From CANLBN01 sp047634655 (GTDB lineage Bacteria; Pseudomonadota; Gammaproteobacteria; Pseudomonadales; Cellvibrionaceae), in NCBI GenBank assembly GCA_047634655.1, contig JBLIHY010000028.1, positions 1-23,193 of the forward strand: a stretch of 23,193 nucleotides of DNA. Direction: 5' to 3'. Position numbers and translations under genes: made by a program. How positions within the stretch are numbered: position 1 is the stretch's first letter; every line of letters begins with the position of its first letter. Below the pieces are notes generated by a model. That model was not told the DNA's origin and searched no databases. It saw only the letters and a program-made list of their open reading frames with translations. This document shows, piece after piece, positions 16,150 to 23,193 of this stretch.

Positions 16150-16501
16150 AAAAACCTCCCACCCTCTAAATTCCGATAGTTAACAAGCTCAATAAAACAA
16201 CAAATCACGGCGATTTCCCGGAGATTTCCTCCTTCGTTTATTCGGCAGCTATGATCGATAGACTGTAATAGTACAGGATGCATACCCTTGTCCGAAAACT
16301 CATAGAGCAATCAGAGTTATCGGAAACATATTCGACTAGCGGTGTATGATCCGAGGGATGAAACGAGCGAAAGCATTTCGTTGTTAAAAGAAAAAAGTGC
16401 CTGTCAAAGCGAACCCTACCGTCAAAAAAATCCACTATACAGCTCGTCATTTAACCTGAACACCCCAGACGCTCTGCCTGAATCTAACAATCACTTGCTC
16501 T
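16150..16501. other. Intergenic region downstream of the sulfite reductase operon
   Basis: About 350 bases between the DUF934 stop and the DUF1289 start, both on the minus strand. A 70-codon minus-strand ORF at 16238-16450 shows no domain and is not supported. The main structure is the inverted repeat at 16291-16324; a small hairpin CGAAAgcaTTTCG occurs near 16368-16380. Confidence 0.5.
16291..16324. repeat. Imperfect inverted repeat
   Basis: TCCGAAAACTC (16291-16301) and GAGTTATCGGA (16314-16324) pair at 10 of 11 positions around a 12-base loop. No T tract follows on either strand, so a factor-independent terminator is unlikely. It could be an operator or an RNA hairpin. Confidence 0.45.
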
Positions 16502-16972
16502 TTAACGGCGCTTGAAAAGTGGCAACGGCTGATCGCTGGCCCCTTGATAAAATTCCGAAAAATCCTGTAGCGATGCCGCCGCTTCTTTCAAATCAACACC
16601 CTCGGCCAATTCAAAAGCATTGAACCCACAGCGTTGCAAATAGCAAAGCTGATCGCGAATGACGTGGCCAACGGCGCGAATTTCGCCTTCGTAGTTGTAA
16701 CGTTGACGCAACAAGCGCGCTAGGGAAAAACCGCGTCCGTCGGTAAAAACGGGGAACTCAATAGCAATTAACGGCGCCTTAAGAACCTGCGCGGCGATGG
16801 CTTCTAGTTCGATTTCATTTTCTAGGCAAACGCCGAGTCGATGCTGTTGGTCAGGGTGCTCCAAGTAAATTTGTAGGGGGACCATAGATTGGCCTTCAGC
16901 GATATTGGCGTGCGTAACTAAATGCCAGTAATTATCGATGATCTTGCCATCTTTTATGATTTTATTTGGCAT
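16502..16972 (-). CDS. DUF934 family protein paired with sulfite reductase
   Basis: 156 aa from the chosen start MPNKIIKDGKI at 16972; the longer frame to 17071 lies inside the sulfite reductase gene and does not fit the family. DUF934 proteins are usually encoded beside CysI-type sulfite reductases and are thought to serve sulfite reduction, but their mechanism is not established. Visible conserved parts are the FPVFTDGRGFSLARLLRQRY segment (split near 70-90 of this protein) and IRAVGHVIRDQLCYLQRCGFN. The start overlaps the 3' end of the reductase gene by 11 bases, consistent with coupling. Confidence 0.9.
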   Translation of the reverse strand: MPNKIIKDGKIIDNYWHLVTHANIAEGQSMVPLQIYLEHPDQQHRLGVCLENEIELEAIAAQVLKAPLIAIEFPVFTDGRGFSLARLLRQRYNYEGEIRAVGHVIRDQLCYLQRCGFNAFELAEGVDLKEAAASLQDFSEFYQGASDQPLPLFKRR

Positions 16973-18620
16973 ATACGCGCTCCTTGAAAGGGGCCAACCC
17001 GATGCGGCGATAAGTATCGATAAACAATTCATCACCCCGACGCTTTTCCACATAGACGTCCAATAAGGCACCCACTACATTGGGTACTTGATCGCGACCG
17101 AAGGCGGGACCGAGAACTTTTCCTAGGGAAGGCGTTTCACTGGCATCTCCCCCCAGTTGCACTTGATAAAATTCCTTGCCTTTTTTATCGACACCAAGAA
17201 TCCCAATATGACCAACGTGGTGGTGACCACAGGCATTCATGCAACCAGAGATATTAATATCGAGATCGCCAATATCGTAAACGTAATCGATATCATCAAA
17301 GCGACGTTGAATGGCTTCGGCGACGGGAATGGATTTGGCATTAGCCAAGGAGCAAAAATCACCCCCGGGACAGCAAATCATATCTGTTAGCGTACCGATA
17401 TTTGGAGTCGCAAATCCCGCGACCTTACAAGCCCTCCAAACGGCGAACAAATCCTCTTTCTTGATGTCTGCAAGCACCATGTTCTGTTCGTGGGTAGTGC
17501 GAGCCTCGCCAAAACTGTACTGGTCAGCGAGATCGGCGATAACTTCCAACTGACTTTCCGTGACATCGCCGGGAGCTACGCCCGTTGGCTTCAAAGAGAG
17601 CACCACTGCGGCGTAACCGGGGATTTTATGTGGAAAGGTATTGCGACTCAGCCATTTACCGAAGGCGGGGTGTTCATCGGCTAATTGATTGACTTCAGTT
17701 TGCGCTGATCCGTCATCGATGTTTGCGTAATCTGGCGACGAAAAAAAGCGCTTGGCGCGATCAATTTCAGTCCTCGTGAGAATAGCATCACTGGTTTTCA
17801 GTTGGGCCCATTCCGCTTCAACTTTTTCAGTAAAAACCTCCGGCCCCAGAGCCCGCACTAAGATTTTGATGCGCGCCTTATATTTGTTATCTCGCCGACC
17901 TAGCAAGTTATAAACTCTCAATATGGCTTCGAGATAAGTCAACAAGTGTCTTTCGGGCAAAAATGCCCGAATCAGTGAACCGATAACTGGCGTGCGGCCG
18001 AGACCACCGCCCACGAGCACCCGGAAACCGACCTCACCATTTTCATTTTTAACCAGCTTCAAGCCAATATCGTGGACGTGGGTTGCCGCGCGATCGCGCT
18101 CAGCACCGGTAACAGCGATCTTAAATTTCCGCGGTAAAAATGCAAATTCGGGATGGAAGCTAGACCATTGACGAATAATTTCACAATAGGGTCGCGGATC
18201 TGCTACTTCATCGGCGCTGATGCCCGCAAACTGATCCGAAGTCGTGTTGCGAATACAATTGCCGCTGGACTGAGTAGCGTGCATCTCCACCTCTGCCAAT
18301 TCGGCAAGAATATCCGGCACTTCCGCCAGCTGGGGCCAGTTGAATTGAATATTCTGTCTCGTGGAGATATGACAATAGCCCTTGTCGTAGCGGCGGGCGA
18401 TGCGCGCCAAGCGTCTCAACTGTACGACACTGAGCATACCGTAAGGTACATTAACCCGCAGCATCGGCGCCAGGCGTTGAATATATAGGCCATTCTGCAA
18501 GCGGAGGGGCAAAAACTCTTCGTCTTTTAATTCACCCTTGAGATAACGTTCTGTCTGACCGCGAAATTGAGTAACTCGCTGTTGGATAATCTGGTGATCG
18601 TACTGGTCGTATTGATACAT
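16962..18620 (-). CDS. cysI: Sulfite reductase hemoprotein (nitrite/sulfite reductase family)
   Basis: 552 aa. It reduces sulfite to sulfide with six electrons for cysteine synthesis in the cytoplasm. The siroheme/4Fe-4S cysteines are Cys417 and Cys423 (CCPGGDFC) and Cys460 and Cys464 (SGCMNACGHH), spaced as in E. coli CysI. The first half carries the ferredoxin-like and siroheme-binding regions (STRQNIQFNW 86-95, ATQSSGNCIRNTTSD 115-129). The wider family includes assimilatory nitrite reductase; the DUF934 partner favours sulfite. No flavoprotein CysJ is present, so the electron donor is probably encoded elsewhere, perhaps ferredoxin. ATG at 18620 without a clear ribosome binding site. Confidence 0.93.
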   Translation of the reverse strand: MYQYDQYDHQIIQQRVTQFRGQTERYLKGELKDEEFLPLRLQNGLYIQRLAPMLRVNVPYGMLSVVQLRRLARIARRYDKGYCHISTRQNIQFNWPQLAEVPDILAELAEVEMHATQSSGNCIRNTTSDQFAGISADEVADPRPYCEIIRQWSSFHPEFAFLPRKFKIAVTGAERDRAATHVHDIGLKLVKNENGEVGFRVLVGGGLGRTPVIGSLIRAFLPERHLLTYLEAILRVYNLLGRRDNKYKARIKILVRALGPEVFTEKVEAEWAQLKTSDAILTRTEIDRAKRFFSSPDYANIDDGSAQTEVNQLADEHPAFGKWLSRNTFPHKIPGYAAVVLSLKPTGVAPGDVTESQLEVIADLADQYSFGEARTTHEQNMVLADIKKEDLFAVWRACKVAGFATPNIGTLTDMICCPGGDFCSLANAKSIPVAEAIQRRFDDIDYVYDIGDLDINISGCMNACGHHHVGHIGILGVDKKGKEFYQVQLGGDASETPSLGKVLGPAFGRDQVPNVVGALLDVYVEKRRGDELFIDTYRRIGLAPFKERVYAK

Positions 18621-18735
18621 TTCAGTTGGTCGTAGAAAAAGAAGAGCGAAAAGGATACCGGAAAAGCCCGAAGGCTACGAGAGTCTGGAAAAGACTTTTT
18701 TGCTTATTACTTATGGCTAAAAGCTATAAAATAGT

Positions 18736-18759
18736 TTGACGCGCAAGCTACCACGTCAA
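18736..18759. promoter_or_regulatory. Dyad upstream of sulfite reductase
   Basis: TTGACG (18736-18741) and CGTCAA (18754-18759) form a perfect 6-bp inverted repeat with a 12-base spacer, about 115 bases upstream of the cysI ATG. The size would suit a LysR-type or other dimeric regulator such as CysB, but CysB sites are too variable to identify by eye. The minus-strand TTGACG could also serve as a -35. Confidence 0.4.
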
Positions 18760-18882
18760 CTCGATATAAAGATAACTGTATTCTTGTTCTATTAATCAAT
18801 TTACCTTAGAGTCGATTGGCAACTGATACGCCAAAAAACACTCTTCTACGCTATTCATCACACCCTACTCGCCACCGCCCAG

Positions 18883-19089
18883 ATGGATCGCTCTCACACT
18901 CTACAAGATAAGGTTTTGCGGGCCCACAGCGAGATCAAAAATCGTTTATGGCGTGCGCGGCCGAAAAGGATGATCAATTGGCCAATTTTACTGAGCGCAA
19001 TATTGCTGGTTATCGCCCTACCTATTACCTATCTATCTTTGGGGCTGTCCCAAATAACTTTCGTCAACTTCAACCTCACCACTGAATAG
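18883..19089 (+). CDS. Possible small single-pass membrane protein
   Basis: 68 aa. A basic N-terminal half (RLWRARPKR around 22-29) is followed by one strongly hydrophobic stretch (about 33-55, WPILLSAILLVIALPITYLSL), a layout consistent with a small inner-membrane protein. There is no Shine-Dalgarno sequence before the ATG, no recognised family, and the ORF sits in a gene-poor region beside a decayed gene. It may be real, a remnant, or chance. Confidence 0.25.
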   Translation: MDRSHTLQDKVLRAHSEIKNRLWRARPKRMINWPILLSAILLVIALPITYLSLGLSQITFVNFNLTTE

Positions 19090-19147
19090 TTCAGCAGATT
19101 CTTGCTCCCGGCGGAAGTTAATGATTTCACGCAAACAATGGTAATAG

Positions 19148-19530
19148 TACGCCTTCGTGGCAGCTACTCTGGATGTTTCCCTTGAAACTAAATGGCAAGG
19201 GCTCACAAAAGGATTTTTTCTGGTGAAAGCCTATTCTTAATCCGCTGTAGTGGAAAAGGAGATCTTTGGTTCAATACCGATGGCGCAATTATTGAAATTG
19301 ATGTCGCCAAGAATTACGTGGTGGATACTGGTAACATCGTCGCTTTCACCGATGGACTCGATTATCGCATCTCCAAAGTGGGCGGCTATAAATCTTTATT
19401 TTTTCAGACGAAGGCTTTGTCTGTCGTTTTTTTAGGTCAGGGTAAAGTCTGGATACAAACTCGCGGTACCGACGTTTTTTCGGCTTGGCAGATTCTTATA
19501 ACCCAAGCTAATCCAAGAAGTGAAATATAG
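19148..19530 (+). pseudogene. Frameshifted, N-terminally truncated AIM24 family gene
   Basis: The 3' part (frame beginning near 19192) encodes about 105 residues typical of the C-terminal half of AIM24/TIGR00266 proteins: GKGDLWFNTDGAIIEIDV, VVDTGNIVAFTDGLDYRISK, VGGYKSLFF and GKVWIQTRG. The residues expected just before are in another frame: AFVAATLDVSLETKW then QGLTKGFF (19151-19219). The two join correctly if one T is added to the six-T run at 19214-19219. Upstream of 19148 that frame meets TAA and TAG, and the N-terminal half of the family (about 100 residues) is not recognisable. Fragments such as ILAPGGS (from 19098) hint at further decay. The homopolymer break alone could be a sequencing error, but the missing front half argues for a true pseudogene. 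Confidence 0.75.
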
Positions 19531-19657
19531 AGATTGTCCAAGGCCCATTGTACCATCGCAAAACTTGAATCCTGCCCCATTAAAAGTGCATCGATCGTTT
19601 CGAGATTTGAAGCGTTAAAATTTTAATTTTTCCAATCAATTTTTCAATGGTTAGTGT

Positions 19658-19673
19658 GATTTTAGTAAAAATC
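19658..19673. repeat. Short inverted repeat GATTTT/AAAATC
   Basis: GATTTT and AAAATC are separated by AGTA. It is AT-rich and short, possibly an operator half or chance. Confidence 0.3.
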
Positions 19674-19695
19674 GCGTCATCTCATCAAAGAATTG

Positions 19696-19733
19696 CTGTC
19701 AAGCTGGAAATTAAGTATCTGGTAGCTTGACAG
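19696..19733. repeat. Perfect 10-bp inverted repeat
   Basis: CTGTCAAGCT (19696-19705) and AGCTTGACAG (19724-19733) are exact reverse complements around an 18-base loop. On the plus strand GGGCTTTT follows after two bases, so a weak terminator for whatever is transcribed from the AIM24 locus is one possibility; an operator or structured RNA is another. Confidence 0.5.
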
Positions 19734-19863
19734 AAGGGCTTTTATGGCAGCTAGCATTTTTATCGTACAGTCAAATTTCGACTAGGCCTGGGAACTTAAG
19801 ACTTGGGAATTTAAAGGATCGCGCTTTCCCAAAGGCTTTGGATATCGATTGATGTGACTGTAA

Positions 19864-19893
19864 TTCACTATTACTGTGTCAAGCGTTTATAAT
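19864..19893 (+). promoter_or_regulatory. Candidate promoter for the fabV operon
   Basis: A perfect TATAAT (19888-19893) preceded at 18 bases by TTCACT (19864-19869), a 4 of 6 match to the -35. It predicts transcription from about 19900 and a leader of nearly 300 bases. Confidence 0.4.
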
Positions 19894-20196
19894 GCGCACC
19901 TTTTCATAACCTAATTCAATACAACTTAAGCATCCCTATACTTTTGACAGGTCAATAACGGGAAGCCTGAAACGAACTTTCCAAGAGTTCAAATACGCTG
20001 TGGGCACCCCATATACCCTGCATTTACTCCCGGATTAGAAGGTTTTAAATCCCAGCGCAACCTGGCTTCAGTCCCAACAGAACTAGAGTAAAATAGGTTT
20101 CCGGGAACTGTATTGCTAAAGCGAGTCGGATTTTTTAGCACAGTGGATTCACGCTTAGAAAGCGAATACCCCCCATTTAAATTAAGGTTTTAATAA

Positions 20197-21390
20197 ATGA
20201 TTATTACTCCCAAAGTCCGCGGTTTTATTTGCACTAACGCACATCCGCAAGGTTGCGCTGAGAATGTTAAAAAACAAATCGACTACATTCGACAGCAAAG
20301 TGGTTACGATAAAACTGAAGGACCAAAAAAGGTTCTAGTGATTGGCTCATCGACCGGTTACGGCTTGGCGTCACGTGTCACTGCCGCCTTCGGTTATGGC
20401 GCTGGAACGCTTGGAGTATTTTTCGAAAAACCGCCAACAGAACGCAGAACGGCCTCGGCCGGTTACTACAACGCCGCGGCTTTTGACCGCCAAGCAAAGG
20501 CTGCGGGCGTGTATACAAAAAGCATTAATGCCGATGCTTTTTCCGACGAATGCAAACAAAAGGTAATTGACGTCATCAAAAACGACTTGGGCGAGATCGA
20601 CCTAGTAATTTACAGCCTGGCCTCACCTCGTCGCAAAGATCCGGTAACGGATTTAACTTATTCATCCACTCTCAAACCTATTGGTGAAAGTTACACGGCC
20701 AAAAATCTCAATACAAATACTCAGGCCGTCGAAGAGTTAACCATCGAGTCGGCTTCTGAAGAAGAAATTGCTCATACGGTTAAAGTAATGGGAGGCGAAG
20801 ACTGGGAGCGGTGGATCGGCGCTCTAAAAAAAGCCGGTGTTCTGGCTGACGGTGTAAAAACCATCGCCTACACTTATTTGGGTGAGAAACTGACCTGGCC
20901 TATTTATGGCCATGCGACTATTGGTAAAGCTAAAGAAGATCTGGATCGCGCGGCGCATGAACTCCGCAAACAACTGAGTGATCGGCAAGGACAAGCTAAT
21001 GTTGCGGTGTTGAAAGCCGTAGTCACCCAAGCGAGCTCCGCTATCCCGGTGATGCCATTGTATTTGGCAATTTTATTTAAAGTGATGAAAGCCAAAGGCA
21101 CTCACGAAGGCTGCATCGAACAACTCTATCGTCTTTACACTGAGTGTCTCTATAACGATTCCCCTCGTATAGATGAGGTCGGGCGATTACGAGTCGACGA
21201 CTTAGAGTTGGATCCCACTATACAAGCTGAAGTCGAAGCAATTTGGCCCAAAGTAACCACGGGAAACCTCCATGAGCTGACCGACTTCACCAGCTATCAA
21301 ACCGAATTTCTGCATCTATTCGGGTTTAACGTCGAAGGCGTTGACTACCAAGCGGAAACGACACCTCTGGTAGAAGCCGACTTTTTATGA
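20197..21390 (+). CDS. fabV: Enoyl-ACP reductase FabV / trans-2-enoyl-CoA reductase
   Basis: 397 aa, the normal FabV length. It carries out the NADH-dependent reduction of enoyl-ACP (or enoyl-CoA), the last step of each fatty acid elongation cycle; FabV is insensitive or less sensitive to triclosan than FabI. The cofactor loop is GSSTGYG (50-56). The FabV-type active site Y-x8-K is Tyr237 to Lys246 (IYGHATIGKAK), wider than the Y-x6-K of FabI. The family start MIITPKVRGFICTNAHPQGC is intact. AAGG lies 9 bases before the ATG. Its TGA overlaps the start of tas by 4 bases (ATGA). Confidence 0.97.
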   Translation: MIITPKVRGFICTNAHPQGCAENVKKQIDYIRQQSGYDKTEGPKKVLVIGSSTGYGLASRVTAAFGYGAGTLGVFFEKPPTERRTASAGYYNAAAFDRQAKAAGVYTKSINADAFSDECKQKVIDVIKNDLGEIDLVIYSLASPRRKDPVTDLTYSSTLKPIGESYTAKNLNTNTQAVEELTIESASEEEIAHTVKVMGGEDWERWIGALKKAGVLADGVKTIAYTYLGEKLTWPIYGHATIGKAKEDLDRAAHELRKQLSDRQGQANVAVLKAVVTQASSAIPVMPLYLAILFKVMKAKGTHEGCIEQLYRLYTECLYNDSPRIDEVGRLRVDDLELDPTIQAEVEAIWPKVTTGNLHELTDFTSYQTEFLHLFGFNVEGVDYQAETTPLVEADFL

Positions 21391-22439
21391 GCATGGCCTA
21401 CCGACCACTCGGCAATACCGATATAACGGTAAGCTTGATCGCCTTGGGAACCATGACCTTTGGCGAACAGAATAGCGAGGCCGAGGCTTTCTCCCAAATG
21501 GACTATGCCTATGATCAGGGAGTGAACTTTATCGACGTCGCTGAAATCTATCCAGTCCCACCTCGGGCAGATACCTGTGGCAGATCGGAAATCATCGTGG
21601 GTAATTGGCTAAAGGCTCGCGGGCTTAGGGATCAAATCGTTCTAGCCACCAAGGTGACTGGTAACGGCTCTTTAAACCCTGGGGTCGCTCATATTCGCGG
21701 TGGTCCTCGATTAAGCGCAGCCCAGATTAAGATGGCCGCAGAGGACTCACTAAAGCGGCTACAAACTGATTTTATCGACTTATATCAACTGCACTGGCCG
21801 GACCGGAGCACCAACTGCTTCGGCAGACTCGGCTACGAACATCACAATGATGAAGACGCCCATTCGCTGGAGGAATCCCTCACGGCAATGGCGGATTTGG
21901 TTAAAGCCGGCAAGGTTCGTACAATTGGCCTTTCCAACGAAACGTCCTGGGGTTTCATGGAAGCTTGCCGCTTGTCCACAGCATTGGACTTACCACGCAT
22001 TGTCAGCGTACAAAACCCCTACAATCTACTGAATCGCTCCTACGAAATAGGTCTGGCTGAAATGTCTATTCGCGAATCCATCGGTCTTCTCGCTTACTCG
22101 CCACTGGCCTTCGGCGTGCTCAGCGGCAAGTATCTAAAGGGTGTACGGCCGAACAATGCCCGCCTAACCTTGTACGAACGTTTTTCTCGATACACTAACC
22201 CCTACGCTCAAAATGCCACCCAGGCTTACGCTGATTTAGCTGAAAAATTTAATTTATCACTCGTCAATTTAGCCATGGCTTTTGTCAATCACCAGCCATT
22301 TTTAACTGCGAATATCATCGGTGCCACAAATCTGGAACAACTAAAACAAAATATTGCCAGTCTGGAAATTCACTTGAACGAAGATATTTTAGCGGGTATC
22401 GAAGCTATCCATCGACAATACTGCAACCCAGCCCCTTGA
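21387..22439 (+). CDS. tas: Aldo/keto reductase, Tas family
   Basis: 350 aa. An NADPH-dependent reductase closely similar to E. coli Tas along its whole length (LGTMTFGEQNSEAEAF, DVAEIYPVPPR, LHWPDRSTNCFGRLGY, IGLSNETSWG, QNPYNLLNRSYEIGLAE). The AKR catalytic tetrad is Asp50, Tyr55, Lys89 and His136. The physiological substrate of the family is not settled. The ATG overlaps the fabV stop; a second ATG two codons later could also be used. It is the middle gene of a tight three-gene run. Confidence 0.93.
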   Translation: MSMAYRPLGNTDITVSLIALGTMTFGEQNSEAEAFSQMDYAYDQGVNFIDVAEIYPVPPRADTCGRSEIIVGNWLKARGLRDQIVLATKVTGNGSLNPGVAHIRGGPRLSAAQIKMAAEDSLKRLQTDFIDLYQLHWPDRSTNCFGRLGYEHHNDEDAHSLEESLTAMADLVKAGKVRTIGLSNETSWGFMEACRLSTALDLPRIVSVQNPYNLLNRSYEIGLAEMSIRESIGLLAYSPLAFGVLSGKYLKGVRPNNARLTLYERFSRYTNPYAQNATQAYADLAEKFNLSLVNLAMAFVNHQPFLTANIIGATNLEQLKQNIASLEIHLNEDILAGIEAIHRQYCNPAP

Positions 22440-22452
22440 TTTCATCAATTTC

Positions 22453-23193
22453 ATGAAAGCACCAGAATTTAAACTGTCTCTATTACACCCGAGGTACTGG
22501 CTGACCTGGCTGAGCCTGGGGCTGTCTTTCATCGTCGCCCAACTCCCCTATTCCTGGCAAATGGGCCTAGGTCGAATCCTGGGCCATCTTTTTTACCGAT
22601 TTGCAAATCAACGGCGCCGTATTGGGGGAACTAATATTGAACTTTGCTTCCCGAATCTATCGAAAGCAGAGCGAAAAGATCTGGTAAAGGAAAATTGTAT
22701 TTCCTACGGTTTGACTGTAGTGGAAGTGGGCATGGCTTGGTTTATGCCTTACCGACGTTTACGCAAGCTTTTCAAAGTAAAAGGCCAGGAGCATTGGCAA
22801 TCTATCCAAGATCGGGGGCAAGGTGCTTTAATTATTGGCATTCATTTCAATACTCTAGAAATTTGCAATATGATTATCAATCGTGATTTCGATATGTATA
22901 TGTCCTATCGACCTCACAAAAATCCCGTTTTTGACCTTGTGCAAAGCTGGGGGCGACAACGCCACAATCCCGACTCAAAGCTTTTACACCGGCGAGATAT
23001 TCGCGGCATGGTACGAACGATGAAGAAAGGCGGATGGCTATGGTATGCACCGGATCAGGATTACGGCCGCAAGGTGAGTAAATTTGTACCCTGGTTTGGT
23101 ATCCCGGCAGCAACAGTGGCGGCGACTCCACGCTTATTAAAAATGGCCGGGGTTTCAGCGGTGGGTCTAATGCATCGGCGGCTGCCGGGGAAT
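22453..23193 (+). CDS. Lipid A biosynthesis acyltransferase (LpxL/HtrB family), cut by right edge
   Basis: 247 codons are visible before the window ends without a stop. The family transfers an acyl chain from acyl-ACP to Kdo2-lipid IVA at the inner membrane. An N-terminal hydrophobic segment (about 16-31, starting after HPRYW) is the membrane anchor. The catalytic HX4E motif is His131 to Glu136 (HFNTLE), at nearly the same position as in E. coli LpxL. Other family marks are YRPHKNPVFD, DQDYG and VPWFGIPAATVAATPRLLKMAG. It begins 13 bases after tas. LpxL, LpxM and LpxP cannot be separated with certainty; the HFNTLE motif favours LpxL-like. Confidence 0.93.
   Translation, partial: MKAPEFKLSLLHPRYWLTWLSLGLSFIVAQLPYSWQMGLGRILGHLFYRFANQRRRIGGTNIELCFPNLSKAERKDLVKENCISYGLTVVEVGMAWFMPYRRLRKLFKVKGQEHWQSIQDRGQGALIIGIHFNTLEICNMIINRDFDMYMSYRPHKNPVFDLVQSWGRQRHNPDSKLLHRRDIRGMVRTMKKGGWLWYAPDQDYGRKVSKFVPWFGIPAATVAATPRLLKMAGVSAVGLMHRRLPGN

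Larger units (their letters stand above)
19531..20196. other. Long non-coding region upstream of fabV
   Basis: About 660 bases without a credible ORF or tRNA. It holds two inverted repeats (19658-19673 and 19696-19733), a candidate promoter (19864-19893), the palindrome TTGACAGGTCAA (19944-19955), and a distant inverted pair TCCCGGA (20028-20034) and TCCGGGA (20100-20106). AAGG lies 9 bases before the fabV ATG. If the promoter is right, fabV has a leader of nearly 300 bases; I do not recognise a known riboswitch in it. Confidence 0.5.

Noticed and set aside
16238..16450. 70-codon minus-strand ORF
   Set aside because: No domain, no start signal and it overlaps the inverted repeat region.
16973..17071. 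Extended start for the DUF934 gene
   Set aside because: The extra codons lie within the sulfite reductase gene and are not family-like.
19790..19820. Near-direct repeat GGGAACTTAAG / GGGAATTTAAAG
   Set aside because: Only two short imperfect copies; not enough for a repeat call.
19980..20015. Possible tRNA T-arm (GTTCAAATA near 19987)
   Set aside because: No matching acceptor, D or anticodon stems could be folded around it.
1..23193. Mobile elements, CRISPR arrays, toxin-antitoxin or phage-defence genes
   Set aside because: No transposase, integrase, regularly spaced repeats or recognised defence protein was seen on either strand.

Overview
The window looks like a chromosomal stretch from a gammaproteobacterium, probably a marine relative of the Pseudomonas/Cellvibrio side of the class. 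This is inferred from gene content: a dacA–ybeD–lipB–lipA cluster, engB divergent from a diheme cytochrome c4, a CysI-type sulfite reductase followed by a DUF934 gene, FabV as enoyl reductase, and a close match to the Tas aldo/keto reductase. No rRNA, tRNA, CRISPR array, insertion sequence, integrase or phage gene was found. Most of the window is housekeeping sequence.

Layout. (1) Positions 1-2049, minus strand: hisI, folE2, a divergent 6-pyruvoyl-tetrahydropterin-synthase (PTPS) family gene, and the first codons of a short-chain dehydrogenase that runs off the left edge. HisI and FolE2 paralogues are known members of low-zinc (Zur) regulons in other bacteria, so this may be a zinc-sparing pterin/histidine module, but I see no convincing Zur box. 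(2) 2352-3785, minus: trmB and a DUF423 membrane protein. (3) 3875-6223, minus: a DUF898 (YjgN-like) membrane protein followed by a membrane-anchored M48 metalloprotease. (4) 6478-9764, minus: dacA, ybeD, lipB, lipA (peptidoglycan carboxypeptidase, then octanoyl transfer and lipoyl synthesis). (5) 10055-12763, plus: a stand-alone nonribosomal-peptide-synthetase-like enzyme with adenylation, carrier and thioesterase domains. It has no condensation domain, and Tyr sits where amino-acid-activating domains have Asp. A convergent APC permease follows. (6) 14106-16149: engB (minus), cytochrome c4 (plus) and a DUF1289 gene (minus). (7) 16502-18620, minus: sulfite reductase hemoprotein overlapping a DUF934 gene. 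(8) 18621-20196: a gene-poor stretch with one doubtful small membrane ORF, a decayed AIM24-family gene and several inverted repeats. (9) 20197-23193, plus: fabV, tas and an LpxL/HtrB-type lipid A acyltransferase cut by the right edge, packed as an operon.

The best candidates for unusual biology are the A-T-TE enzyme (possibly activating an alpha-keto, hydroxy or aryl acid), the pterin cluster with its altered PTPS active site, and the decaying AIM24 locus. All promoter and hairpin calls were made by eye.
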